Source: an uncultured Clostridium sp. (GTDB taxonomy: Bacteria > Bacillota > Clostridia > TANB77 > CAG-508). From it: a stretch of 35,285 nucleotides of DNA. The notes beneath the pieces were generated by a model, which was given only the letters and a program-made list of their open reading frames with translations, searched no databases and was not told the origin of the DNA. Below are positions 1 through 10,568 of this stretch, one piece after another; position 1 is the first letter of the stretch; every line of letters begins with the position of its first letter. Location: the NCBI GenBank assembly GCA_948471035.1, contig CAOKRC010000020.1:1-35285 (forward strand). The letters run 5' to 3'. Both the position numbers and the translations under genes were made by a program.

Positions 1-102
1 TACCTCCACTACGGACTTTCACCGATTAGTTAAACGACATGCCTGTCGTACATAATTAAGGATGGACTAAATTATCCACCCTTTCATATTATCTATTTAA
101 TT
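1..102 (-). other. Structured 3' region downstream of the G5/3D gene
   Basis: Read on the minus strand this stretch, just after the stop codon of the G5/3D gene, holds two hairpins. GGATGGA (60-66) pairs with TCCACCC (75-81), and ACGACA (34-39) pairs perfectly with TGTCGT (44-49) over a four-base loop. The first, 22 bases after the stop, may be the gene's terminator, although its T tract is weak. Beyond the second hairpin the strand reads CGGTGAAAGTCCG, which looks like part of a larger folded RNA cut off by the window edge. I could not match it to a known riboswitch. Confidence 0.35.
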
Positions 103-1102
103 TTACATATACACATAACATTCAAGACTTTTCCTTCCAAATTGTATTGCCTGAGAGTGAGTGCCCATATAAACATCTAGTTTATTATCTTTAATTGAGC
201 CTCCTCTATCTTGCACTACAAACCATCCACCATTTGGTTTATCTTTAAAATATGGTATATAAATTACTGTTCCAATAGGATATCCTGAACCTGCTGCAAG
301 GGTATACCATGAAGTTGCTTGTACCCCTGATGATGTCATTCCTGATGATTTTCCACAACATTTACTACATGAACAATATGCTGATGTATTAAATGTTTTT
401 ACTTGTGGCGTTTTAGATTGTACTTGCTTTGCAAGTGAGTTAGTTGAAGTAGTTGCTGGATTATTTATTGTTCTTTCAACACTTGATCTTGATGTTACAA
501 CATTTTTATTTACCTGAACAACTTTATTTACTGGTTCTTTTATTATTTTCTCTTCTAGCACTGTTCTTTCTATTTCTACATCATTTCTAAATTTTGCTTT
601 ATACGTAATTTCTTTTAAACCATTTTCTCCTTGTGTAATTACTTTATTAGTTGCCCCGTCAATAGAACTCTCTGCATCTTTTGTTATTGTTTCAAATGGA
701 ATCTCTACTTGTTCTGTAATAATTTTCTCTACTATAGTACTATAATCTCCTAATAATTGTTCTATATGAACTTCATTATTCTCTTCAGCAAGTTTTATTA
801 CTGTATCTCCATCCTCTAATGGTTTTGTTATTGTTATTACTTTATTTCCGCAAAATATCAGCATCCAAATTTGGAACTACAATCTCTTCTGGTAAAACTA
901 CTATATGACTTTCTTCTAATATATCTTTTACCTTTGTTTTTGTTGTTAATACATTAATTTCATAATTATTTGAAAGTATAATTTTCACATTATTTAATTG
1001 TACATTTGCAGCTATTACACTTACACCTAATACACACATAAGTATAATTGCTATAACCGCTATTTTTCTTATGGAAAGTGATGCTTTCTCATTATTAATC
1101 AT
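103..1102 (-). CDS. DUF348-G5-3D domain cell-wall protein (YabE-like), one +1 shift at CGG
   Basis: Secreted or membrane-anchored cell-wall protein of 332 residues once the CGG at 850-848 is read as a +1 shift. An N-terminal hydrophobic segment (about residues 12-32, IAVIAIILMCVLGVSVIAA) is followed by one DUF348 domain (about 33-95), a G5 domain (about 120-195) and a C-terminal 3D domain (about 235-332) with the DRGG and LDVYMG motifs whose aspartates give the domain its name. YabE/resuscitation-promoting-factor relatives act on peptidoglycan as lytic transglycosylase-like enzymes. ATG at 1102 has AAGGAGGG upstream, with a rather long 12-base spacing. Without the shift the protein would stop within DUF348 (86 residues). 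The gene has its own sigma-A promoter and stands alone. Confidence 0.88.
848..850 (-). other. +1 shift site: TTG CGG A, in the G5/3D gene
   Basis: Reading GGA in place of CGG joins DUF348 (ending LDADIL) to the following GNKVITITKP and the G5/3D part. The unshifted frame ends two codons later at TAA. Confidence 0.8.
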
Positions 1103-1136
1103 TTGAATATTGTTCCCTCCTTCAAGTGATACGGCA

Positions 1137-1165
1137 ATTATATACTATAAAAAATTAAATGTCAA
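1137..1165 (-). promoter_or_regulatory. Sigma-A promoter of the G5/3D gene
   Basis: On the minus strand TTGACA (1165-1160), a 17-base spacer and TATAAT (1142-1137) form a full-consensus housekeeping promoter ending 35 bases before the ATG. Confidence 0.85.
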
Positions 1166-1186
1166 ATTTTTTATAAAATTTAGAAA

Positions 1187-1217
1187 AGCCGCTATATAAT
1201 AACATTATATGCGGCTT
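1187..1217 (-). terminator. Terminator of the glucan synthase gene
   Basis: AAGCCGCATATAAT pairs with ATTATATAGCGGCTT-type sequence on the opposite arm and is followed on the minus strand by TTTCTAAATTTT. It lies about 50 bases past the stop codon at 1267. Confidence 0.8.
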
Positions 1218-1266
1218 GTACATCATCTATTCTAATTTTTTTCATATGAAATATAGTTTTTATTTT

Positions 1267-4200
1267 TTACATTATTACTTCTATTTCATTTATCTTTCCA
1301 TTATCTATTAATTTAACTTGTTTTTCTTCTACTTCTATACCATTTAAGATAAATTTTTCTATTCCTGTATTTTTTCCATTTGGATTTTTTACTTTTATAT
1401 TATAAACACTACTTTTATATTCATATCTTATACTATATTCTTTCCAGTCGGCCTGTATACTTGGATTTATTGATAATGTTTCATTTTGTATTTTTAGTCC
1501 TAATATATATTCTATTCCTGCCTTATACATCCAACTTGATGAACCTGTATACCATGTCCAACCACCTCTACCTATTAAATTTCCTACTCCATATACATCT
1601 GCTACAATAACATATGGTTCTACCTTATACCTATTGACTGCTTCCAATGTTTTTGTATGCTCTATTGGATTTATTATTTTAAAATATTCTGTAGCTTTAT
1701 CTCCAAATCCTAATATTGCCCAAGCAATAATTGCCCAAATTGCACCATGTGTGTATTGTCCACCGGTTCTCTCTTACTCCTGGCAAATATGCTTTTATAT
1801 AACCTGGTTCTAATTTGCTTTTATCAAATGCTGGGTCTAATAGTTTTATTACTCCATTTTGCTTATCCACTAGATGATTTTCTAAACTTTCCATTGATAT
1901 ATATTTTTTATCATTATCTCCTGCACCTGATATTATACTCCAACTTTGTGAAATGCTATCTATTTTGCATTCTTCATTTTCAATACTTCCTAAAATATCT
2001 CCATCATCTGTATATGCTCTTCTAAACCATCTACCATCCCAGGCCTCACTATTTAATGCTTTTTTTAGTTCGGCTTGTATTTTTTTATACTCCTCTACTT
2101 TTTCTAAATCTTTCTTCATTTCGCATATTGGTATAAATCTATTTAATACCTCATATAGAAAGAAACCTAGCCATATACTTTCACCGTATTCCCTTATTTC
2201 CTACTGTACTAAATCCATCATTCCAGTCTCCTGAACCAATTTTAGGTAATCCGTGACCTCCTAAGTTTATACCTCTATCTATAGCTCTAATGCAGTGCAT
2301 ATATATTGTTTCTTCATAATCAGTTTTAGGGTGAATATCATAGTTTTCATCTTGACCATCCTGCAAGATTTCTCCTTGTACATATGGAGCTTTTTCATCA
2401 AGTACCGATGCGTCGCCTGTAAATTTTACATATTCTGCTGTAACATATGCAAGCCATAATAAATCATCAGAAAACCTTGTTCGTATTCCTCTTCCTGTCT
2501 CAGTATGCCACCAATGTTCTACATCTCCTTCTATAAATTGATGTTCTGCATGTTTTAATATTTGTTCTTTCATAAATTTAGGCTCTATAAATTTTATTCC
2601 CATTGTGTCTTGTAATTGGTCTCTAAATCCATATGCTCCGTCCTGATTGGTAAAATCCGCTTCTTGCCCATAATCTACTTACTATTGTTTGGTATGCAAG
2701 CCATCCATTTAGCATTATATTCATAGATTCTACTGGAGTTTTTACACCGAATTTTCCTAATTAGTTCGTTCCAGTATCTTTTTGTATTTTCTAATTCTTC
2801 TTTTGATTTCTCTGGTACTGTATATTTATATGCTGTTACTTGTGCTTGTTTTTTATCTGCACCTAATACAAATACTATTTCTTTATCTTCAAATGCTTTT
2901 AATTCCACCGAAACTTCTATTACAATGCATGGTGTGGTTCCAAGGGAATTTTCATTTTCTAAACTATCTTTTAATACTCCATAGGGTTCTTTTAATGTAC
3001 CATTTCCTATAAAAGTTTTCCTATTTCCTGTAAATGATTTTATATTTTCACTACTAGATATATAAATATTTTGTTCTTTAATATCTTGTGTAAGCAAATT
3101 TTTAGCATATATTATATTTGAATTTTTATCATAATTTAAATTAATATATCCATTTGTTTTTATTTCATCTTCTCCAAGTACTGGATTTATATAATATAAT
3201 AAATTTAATTCTCTTTTTTCCCCAGTTATATTTTTTAGTTTTAGTATATTTACTTTTACATTCTCTTCTTTCGGCACAAAAGTTGTGTGTTCTTGTAATA
3301 ATCCCATTTGTAAAGTTGTTAGTTTAGAATATCCAAACCCATATGTCATATAGTATTCTTCATCATCTTGATTTAATCCTGGTGATAATGACCATACTTT
3401 GTTATAGTCTTTATCTTTAATATATATTATTTCTGCTGGTGTATCTATTAATACATCATTTGACCATTTTGTTATTCTTGATAATCTACTATTTTTATAC
3501 CAAGTATACCCTGAATTATTATTTGTTATCACTGTACCAAAATTTGGGTTTGCAAGTACATGTGTCCATGCAACAGGTGGTTTTAAGTCTTTTGTCATTT
3601 TTATTATATATTCTTTTCCATCTTCACTAAATCCACCATATTCATTGAAATATTTAAGGTTCTCCATTTCTATTATATTAGTTCTTTTTTCGAAGTTTGG
3701 TACTTGCTTATACATTGTTTTTGGTTTATCTAAATTTGGAACTGTTTCTAAATATTCTTCTTCTAAGTCTCTTATAAGTGTTTTTATATTTCCGCATATG
3801 GGCATCTAATATAAGATTTGCTCTAAATTCTAATAAATCTTTATCTTCTATTTCATTTTCATTTAATAAGAATATTCCTCCTTTTAAGTTCATTTGATAC
3901 ATTAAATGTCTATTTAAAATTTCAGTTTCAATTGCTTCTTTAACATATCTTTCATATACATTTTCTTCTCCATTTAGTATTACTAAATCTATTTTTATAT
4001 TTTTTATTTTAAAGAATTCGTACGCTTTTAAGATTTCTTTTATAACATAAGCATCATTTACATCTTTTATCTTTACAAGTAAAATAGGTAAATCTCCTGA
4101 TATACCATATTTCCATAAATCTTCTACATTATATTGTTTATCGTAATCTTTTAAATATAATTTTTTAAGTGGATTTTGTACTATTAAATATGATAATATT

Positions 4201-7200
4201 TTTTGATAGTTTTCTATATCTTTTCCTCTTATTCCTAAATATCTTGCTTCTTCTTCTACTCGAACTCTCGATAATTCAAATGCTCGTTTTATATTTTCTG
4301 TGTTTATATATTTTTTTATGTTTTCCTCAACTTGTTCTTTTTCTTCTGCTACTGTAATTATTAAGTTTAAAGCTATTTTTTCATTTGGCTTTATTTTTAT
4401 TGTTCTTTTTAGTGCAACTATTGGTGATACAGTAAGTCCTAAACTTTTTGAAAATGGCATAGAGTTTTCTATCATTTTAGGAATTCGAATTCCTACTCCT
4501 CCATTTAATTTTTCTCCATCTATTTCATATTCTAATTCTCCTATTGTTTCAGATGGCGTATATAAGTTTACTCCCATGAAAATTGATTGTGTATCTCCTC
4601 TTTTATTTCTTTTTACTAAAATTGAATTTGTATCTTCTATATATTCATATTTTAAGAATAAATTGTTAAACGCCATATGAGAATAGTCTTGTTCTTTTAC
4701 AGATAAAACTGGTTCGAAATAGCTTGATACTTCTAAGGTTTCTTCTGTATTTCCGGTGTTTTCTAACTCTATTCTTCTTATTTCTACTGGTTCTTCTGGT
4801 GTAGTTATTATTTTTAAGGTTGTTTTAATGTTTTCATCATATCTTGTAAATTTATCCATATCTTGTAAAAAACTTACTTCGTATTTATCTGGTTTTACTA
4901 AATCGTTTTTATATATAGTGTTCCAAATTCTTTTTGTTCTTATATTTTTAATATAAAATCCTATTCCTTGTGGATATTCATTAGTCCATTTATATCTATT
5001 TACTAAAATATCATTATATTTACTAAATCCTTCTCCTTTTTCATTTATTGCTATAGTATAATTATCGTTTGCAATAACATTAAAGTTGTTTAAATATGGA
5101 TTTAATTTAGTAAATACTCTTTCAGTGTAGTTTTCATAGTCTATATTTTTTAGTTTTTGTATTTTCTCTTTCTTTTCTTTTGTTATGATAACATTTTCTG
5201 GCATTTTTTCTTGTAATAATATATCTACTGCCTTTATTTCTGGATTTCCTATGAACCTTTCTTGTAAAATGTTATTATTTATTAAGTTATTTATTGATAA
5301 TAATATTAATGCTTGGTGATGTGCCATATATGTTTTTACAGGTTCAAATTTATGCTTATTTCTTACTCTTTCAGGTGTATAATCTATTGCTTCATAAAAT
5401 CCATATTTTCCATACATGCCACATTTTTCTAGTTCTTTTAAGTTTTTTACTACGTCTTTTGGAATATCAGGAATTGCAAGTAATGAACCATATGATGATA
5501 CTACCATTTCATCAGCAAGTCCTCTTTTTAATCCAAGCCATGGAATTCCAAATGCTTTATATTGATAGTTTGAGTTTAGGTCTTTTAAGTTAAATGCTGA
5601 TTCCGAAATTCCCCAAGTAATTCCTAGTTTTTTTGCATATTCTTTTTGGCTCATTATCATAAATTTACATGATTCGTCTAATAAAGACCCTTCATATTTC
5701 GGTATATTTATATTTGGCATTAGATATTCAAATGCTGTTCCAGACCATGATACTAGTCCCTTATATCCAAACATTTCTGTTAAAGTTCTACTTAAGTTTT
5801 GCCAGTGTTTTGCAGGTACATCATGATTCGCTATTGCTACTAAACTTGCTTGTCTTGCTTCGGATGCAAGTAAATCATAATATGAGTCTGTTAATTTGTT
5901 CTCTTCTATGTTGAATCCTATTGAAAATAGTCTTTTTTCATAATCATATAATGGTTTGAAATCTGTTTTTTCTATTAAATTTGTTACTATTTCTATTAGG
6001 TTTTGTATTTCTGTAGGGGCGAGCCCCGTGTCCGCCCTATTATTAATTTTTTCATTACTATTTGCATTGGATTCGTTGCCGTTTTCTTGGGCAGACACAG
6101 GGCCTGCCCCTACATTATATTTGTTTGTATTTATCAACAGGTGGATTAGGAATTCTTTTAATGTGTATAGATAACCTATAAAATTTCCACTGTCTACTGT
6201 TGAAATATACCTTGGCATTAGTGGTTGCAGGTTTTCTATGTTATACCAATTGTATAGATGCCCATTCCATTTTGATAATTTCTCTATTGTATCTAACATA
6301 TTTTTTAGCATTACAATCGCTTTTTCTAAATCTATATAACCTAAATCGTATGCTGATACAATACTTAAAAGTCCTAATCCTATATTTGTAGAAGATGTTC
6401 TATTTACTGTTTTATTCGCTCTATCTTGTTGGTAATTATCTGGTGGAAGATAGTTATTTTCTTTGTTTATATAGGTTTCAAAATAGTCCCAAGTTTTTTT
6501 ACCTATTTCTAATACATATTTTATTTCATCATTTGATAATTCTTTTACTTTTGCCTTTTTTATTTCCTCTTTACTTACATAACATGCTAAGCTCGGTGCT
6601 ATAATCCATAATATACATATTGCATATAAACTTAAATTTATTGCATATGGTTTCATTAAAGATACTACAAATATTCCTACTATTCCTATAATTACATTTA
6701 TAATCATTGATTTATAATATGAAAAATAGTCTGTTTTTGCATTTTTTTCTGCATCTTCAGCAGTTGTCCATTGTAAAAGATGTTTTTTTGAAACTGTCAT
6801 TCTATAAATTGTTCTTATTATTGCATCTAATGATACATATGCTTTATGTGGTAAGAATGCAATAGCAAATATTCCTCTAAATATACTTGCTTTTAGAAGA
6901 GATATTGTTTTTGAAAAATATTTTGACGATACTTTTCTATCTTCTTTTTTTATTATATATGATATTAGTTCAATTATTGTTGGCATTAATAACGTTATTA
7001 ACATTAGAGTAAATATCGGCCATACTTTTATCCCCAAACTTATCTTTAATGTGGAAATAGCTATTATTGTTAGTATTACAAATATTTCTACCAAACTTCT
7101 TCTTAGGTTATCTAATATTTTAAATTTTGATAATGCGTTTAATGGATTTTTCTTGATAATTCCTGTTCTATTTTTTATTTTTGGCATTATCCACCTTAAT

Positions 7201-9692
7201 ATTTGCCAGTCTCCTCTAATCCATCTTGATTGCCTTTTCATGTAAGCATCATATTTATATGGATAACCATCTAATAGTAAAATATCATTTGCAAGAGCAC
7301 ATCTTAAATAACTTCCTTCTAATAAATCATGACTTAATACTGTATTTTCGGCTATTTCTTCTTTTAATACAGTAGAAAATACTTCTAAATCATATATTCC
7401 TTTTCCTGTAAAAATTCCTTCTTTAAAGTTGTCTTGATATATGTCTGATATTGCATTGGCATAAGGGTCTACTCCTCCTGAACCTGCATATATTTTTGTG
7501 AATAGACTTTTTCTTGCTGAAACTAAATCAATTCCCACTCTAGGTTGTATTAGAGCATGTCCATTAATTACTGCATCATGAGTTTTATTTAGCTCTGCTT
7601 TATTTAATATATGTGATATAGCACCTATTAATTCTAATCCTGAATTTAATACTAAGTTTGTATCTGCATCTAATGTTATTATATATTTTATTTTTGGGAG
7701 TTCATTTGATTCTTTCCAATTCTCCATCGTATTTTCTCTAAATGGATTTTCTATTTTTCCAAGAAGATAGTCGTTTAAACCGGTTAATCATTCCTCTTTT
7801 TCTTTCCCACCCTAAGTAACAACCTTCTTTATCATTCCATATTCTTTTTCTATATATAAATTGGAATTTCCCCATTCCACTGTTTGGATATTTTTTATTT
7901 AACTTTTTAATCTCTTCTATTCCTGTTTTTATTATTTCGTTATCTATTTCTTCTACTTGTTTTTTAGATTCGCTTGCATCTCCAAGTAGTGTAAAATATA
8001 AGTTTTCTGTTTTATTTGCAAGGTAAAAAACTTCTAGCTTTGAAATTAAGTCTTTTACTTTGTTTGGTGATTTTACTATGCTTGGAATTATAACCATTGT
8101 AGAACATTCTTCTGGTATTCCGCATTGAAAAATCCATTTTAGGTATTAGACTAGGTTTTACTGTTTTACTTAATAGGTATTGTATAATATCTGTTGATAT
8201 TTGTGAGGATGGAATACATGTTAATAGAAATGTAATTATTCCTAATACTATGTTTGTTTGTTTAAAGATATAATATGAGATTAATGCTGATATTGATATT
8301 GCAAGTATTGTAATTGATAATATATATAATGGTACATTGTTTTTCTCTCGTTTTGGTTTTTTATTTGTTTGTAGGGTTTTATATAATTCGGTTATTCCTT
8401 CGGCAATTAGATAATATCCTATATGGGATTTTTTGTTTGTGGTTACATTGGATTTGTTTTTAGTTTTCGGGTCGATGAGAGCATCGCCCCCTACAGGGGT
8501 GTCTTCATTAGGATGGTGGTTCACTTGTTGGGCGGATACAGAGCTCGCCCATACATTATTTGCATTTGGTTGGTTGTTAATTTGTTGGGTAGTATACCAT
8601 TCCGCCCCTACAGTGATGGTTGTATTGGTTTGTGCTAATTCTAAGGCTTTTTGGGTGATGTATAGTTCTGATATTTTTGTTCTTTTTGATATTTCTTTTA
8701 TTTTATTTCTATAATGCGCTTTTGTTTTGTAGTCCATTTTTCCATAGACTCCGCTTGGGTCTTTTTTTAATAATTCTTCTACTCCATTTATGTTTTCAAA
8801 TATTTCTTGTAAGTTTATTCTACCGTATTTCTTTTATACTTTTTATACAATTTCCAATCATTACTTTTTTTACTGCTATATCAAAGTGTTCTTTTCTTAT
8901 TATTTCTGATACCGTTGTTCCCATTTTCATTACTTGTTCTTCTAAGATTTTTAAATAGCTTGCTGATTTTTTTCCATATCTTTTTAATCTATATGACATA
9001 TATTCTATAAATGGATATTTCATTTGCCCAGATTCTAATATTTTTATTTTGTAGTTTGGTTTTCCTCCATATTTTTGGTCATATGGTGTTTTATATTCTA
9101 CTAATCTTTCTATTATATCTTCTACTCTATATTTTTGTATTTGGGAAGAATATATTTTTTCACACACATTTCTAATATTTTCTATAATTGCAATTTGTAA
9201 GAATATACCTATGCTCCAGATTTCCTCCATATTTAGCGTTTTTTTATTTTGATATGCTTTTAGATAATCTTCTAGAGTATGTGCATCTATTCTTGCTTCT
9301 GTATATGAAACAATTTCTGCTGCAAGTACATATATTCTTGCATAACCTTGATATGGACCTGTAGCAATTCCTAATAAGTTTTTATATTTTTTTAATGTTA
9401 ATTCTTTTACTATTGTTTTTACTGTTTCTTCAATTATATAATAGTTATCTAAAAGCCATTCACCCGCTGGATGTATATTTATTCCTTTTTTTAAGTGTTC
9501 GTTTAATATTTCATATGTTTCTTCTATGAATTTAAAGTTTTCTTGTAATCTTGGTATTGGATAGGTTTCAGGCTTTGATTCTTCTTGTAATATATGGTCT
9601 GAAGCTATTTTTTCTAAATAGCTTTCTAATTGATGTTTATCTAATAATGCTCCTTTTATATTTAATTCTTTCGCTAATTTCAAAAAACTCAC
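1267..9692 (-). CDS. Cyclic beta-1,2-glucan synthase-like enzyme (GT84-glycoamylase-GH94), eight +1 shifts at CGG
   Basis: A giant membrane enzyme resembling NdvB/Cgs, which polymerises UDP-glucose into beta-1,2-glucan and trims it by phosphorolysis. Removing one C at each of eight in-frame CGGs gives exactly 2,806 codons, close to the family's usual 2,800-2,900. Order: helical N-terminus (1-450); membrane segments (about 454-495); GT domain (about 520-860) with LDADT near 673, SHDLLEGSYLRC and RQSRWIRGDWQ; membrane segments; glycoamylase domain with SEARQASLVAIANHDV and YMAHHQALIL; GH94-type C-terminus with HWWH, GRGIRTRFSDD and GSGDWNDG. Start: GTG at 9692 has AGGAG only one base ahead, so TTG at 9683 (nine-base spacing) may be the real start. 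Two palindrome-repeat clusters form in-frame linkers (8611-8468 and 6113-6013). Whether the product is beta-1,2-glucan in this organism is inferred. Confidence 0.85.
1763..1765 (-). other. +1 shift site: AAC CGG T (GH94 domain)
   Basis: The shift gives LPGVRENGGQYTHGAIWA, the conserved GH94 segment. Unshifted reading (ENRWTIHTW) leaves the family and stops soon after. Confidence 0.93.
2184..2186 (-). other. +1 shift site: ATA CGG T (GH94 domain)
   Basis: The shift gives VGNKGIGESIWLGFF, the conserved GESxWLG motif after GSGDWNDG. In the unshifted frame the next codon is TGA. Confidence 0.93.
2638..2640 (-). other. +1 shift site: GGA CGG A (GH94 domain)
   Basis: The shift gives FYQSGGAYGFRDQLQDT, a signature stretch of GH94 enzymes. 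The unshifted frame meets TAG four codons later. Confidence 0.93.
2747..2749 (-). other. +1 shift site: ATT CGG T (GH94 domain)
   Basis: The shift gives IRKIGVKTPVESMNIMLN followed by GWLAYQ, as in GH94 relatives. Unshifted reading gives unrelated residues and a stop. Confidence 0.92.
3792..3794 (-). other. +1 shift site: ATG CGG A (between GH94 modules)
   Basis: The shift joins RANLILDAHM to GNIKTLIRDLEEEYL. The unshifted frame runs into a basic tail and stops at 3726. Confidence 0.9.
6013..6113. repeat. Inverted pair of GC-rich palindromes inside the glucan synthase gene
   Basis: A copy reading GTAGGGGC...GTCCGCCC (6013-6037) faces an inverted copy (6089-6113) across about 50 bases. The pair is read through in frame as a 34-residue linker rich in Asn, Gly and Ala, between LINTNKY and NLIEIVTNL of the host protein. 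CGG triplets in the repeat fall out of frame here. Confidence 0.8.
7780..7782 (-). other. +1 shift site: AAC CGG T (start of GT domain)
   Basis: The shift gives WERKRGMINGLNDYLLGK, matching the conserved WERKRG...L.R/DLL stretch before LDADT. Confidence 0.93.
8120..8122 (-). other. +1 shift site: ATG CGG A (start of GT domain)
   Basis: The shift gives MDFSMGIPEECSTMVIIP, the conserved entry into the glycosyltransferase fold. Confidence 0.93.
8468..8611. repeat. Three GC-rich palindromes inside the glucan synthase gene
   Basis: Copies at 8468-8494 (CGGGTCGATG variant), 8530-8554 and 8587-8611 (degenerate) share the orientation ending in CCCxTAC. Together they encode an in-frame linker of about 48 residues between LELAQ and the conserved HIGYYLI segment. 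Confidence 0.75.
8823..8825 (-). other. +1 shift site: ATA CGG T (N-terminal region)
   Basis: The shift gives SIKEIGRINLQEIFEN followed by DPSGVYGKMD, as in NdvB homologues. The next unshifted codon is TAG. Confidence 0.92.
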
Positions 9693-9796
9693 ACTCCTAC
9701 TGATATGTAATTTTTTAAAATTAGCTTTTCCTTTTTTTTAATTTTTATACAAATTTAAAATCTAACTTTAAAATTGTATAATATTCTATTGCTCTT

Positions 9797-10508
9797 TTAC
9801 TCATAAAAATAATTAATAATTCCTGTATAAATTCCCCACGCAAGTTTATTTTGATAATCATCTTGAAGTAATAATTTTTCTTCTTCTGGATTTGATAAAA
9901 ACCCACATTCTACTATACTTATTGGGATTTCTACATTTTTCATTATATATACATTATCTAGTTTTAAAGGAACTCTCTTATTTTCTCTTGTAATTGCTTC
10001 ATTTAATGAATTTTGTAAATTTGTTGCAAGTTTTTGACTTTGTTCATTTCCTTGTTTATAAAATGTTTGCCATCCATAATATTGTGATTCAGGTATTTTA
10101 TTTAAATGTATACTTACAAATATATCTGCACTAGATGAGTTTCCAATTTTAACCCTATTTTTTATATCTGATACCTTTTTTTGCCTTAGTGTTTTTGCAT
10201 CTTGTTCATATATAGCATTTTCATCTGACCTAGTTAAAATAACAGTACATCCTGCTTGTTCTAATAGATTTTGAACTTTTAATACAATTTTTAAATTTGT
10301 GTCCGCTTCTGTAGTGCCATTTTGTGATGACGCCCCTTCATCTTCTCCGTCCATGCCCAGCATCTAGTACTACTACTTTGTTGGTAACTGGCAAACTTAC
10401 TGTTTGTACTGTTTTATTTAAATTTCCTGTGCTAAAAAAATACGTAAAAACTGAAACAAATACTACTAATATAATAAATAGTATTCTTTTTTTGGGTAAT
10501 AATATCAT
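9797..10508 (-). CDS. N-acetylmuramoyl-L-alanine amidase (Amidase_3), one +1 shift at CGG
   Basis: Zinc amidase that cleaves the bond between muramic acid and the stem peptide of peptidoglycan; 236 residues after one shift at 10349-10347. The N-terminus is a single membrane segment (about 8-25, ILFIILVVFVSVFTYFF), then a short stalk and the catalytic domain. Visible motifs are VVVLDAGHGGEDEGA (first zinc His and Glu; the second glycine of GHGG is the shift residue), VSIHLN (second His) and SIVECGFLSNPEE (catalytic Glu). ATG at 10508 has GGGGG nine bases upstream. Without the shift the protein would stop three codons after GHG. A hairpin that ends in this ribosome binding site separates it from the GGDEF gene. 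Confidence 0.9.
10347..10349 (-). other. +1 shift site: GGA CGG A (amidase zinc motif)
   Basis: The shift gives LDAGHGGEDEGASS, the invariant Amidase_3 motif. The unshifted frame reads GHGRRR and stops. Confidence 0.96.
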
Positions 10509-10512
10509 TTTA

Positions 10513-10556
10513 AAAAACCCCCATAAAATATTTATTATTATTTTATGAGAGTTTTT
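10513..10556 (-). terminator. Hairpin between the GGDEF and amidase genes, overlapping the amidase RBS
   Basis: On the minus strand AAACTCTCATAAAATA pairs with TATTTTATGGGGGTTTT (some G-T pairs) and is followed by six Ts. The 3' arm contains the GGGGG that should bind the ribosome for the amidase ATG at 10508, so the hairpin may both end the GGDEF transcript and hide the amidase start. Confidence 0.55.
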
Positions 10557-10568
10557 GTTTTTTATTAC

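Noticed and set aside
1-60. FMN or cobalamin riboswitch at the left edge
   Set aside because: Only the GGTGAAA-TCC core resembles them; the other invariant boxes are absent in the visible part and no riboflavin or B12 gene is seen.
1267-9692. Glucan synthase as a decayed pseudogene
   Set aside because: Apart from the eight CGG sites the 2,805-residue frame is intact, with all catalytic motifs and the normal family length.
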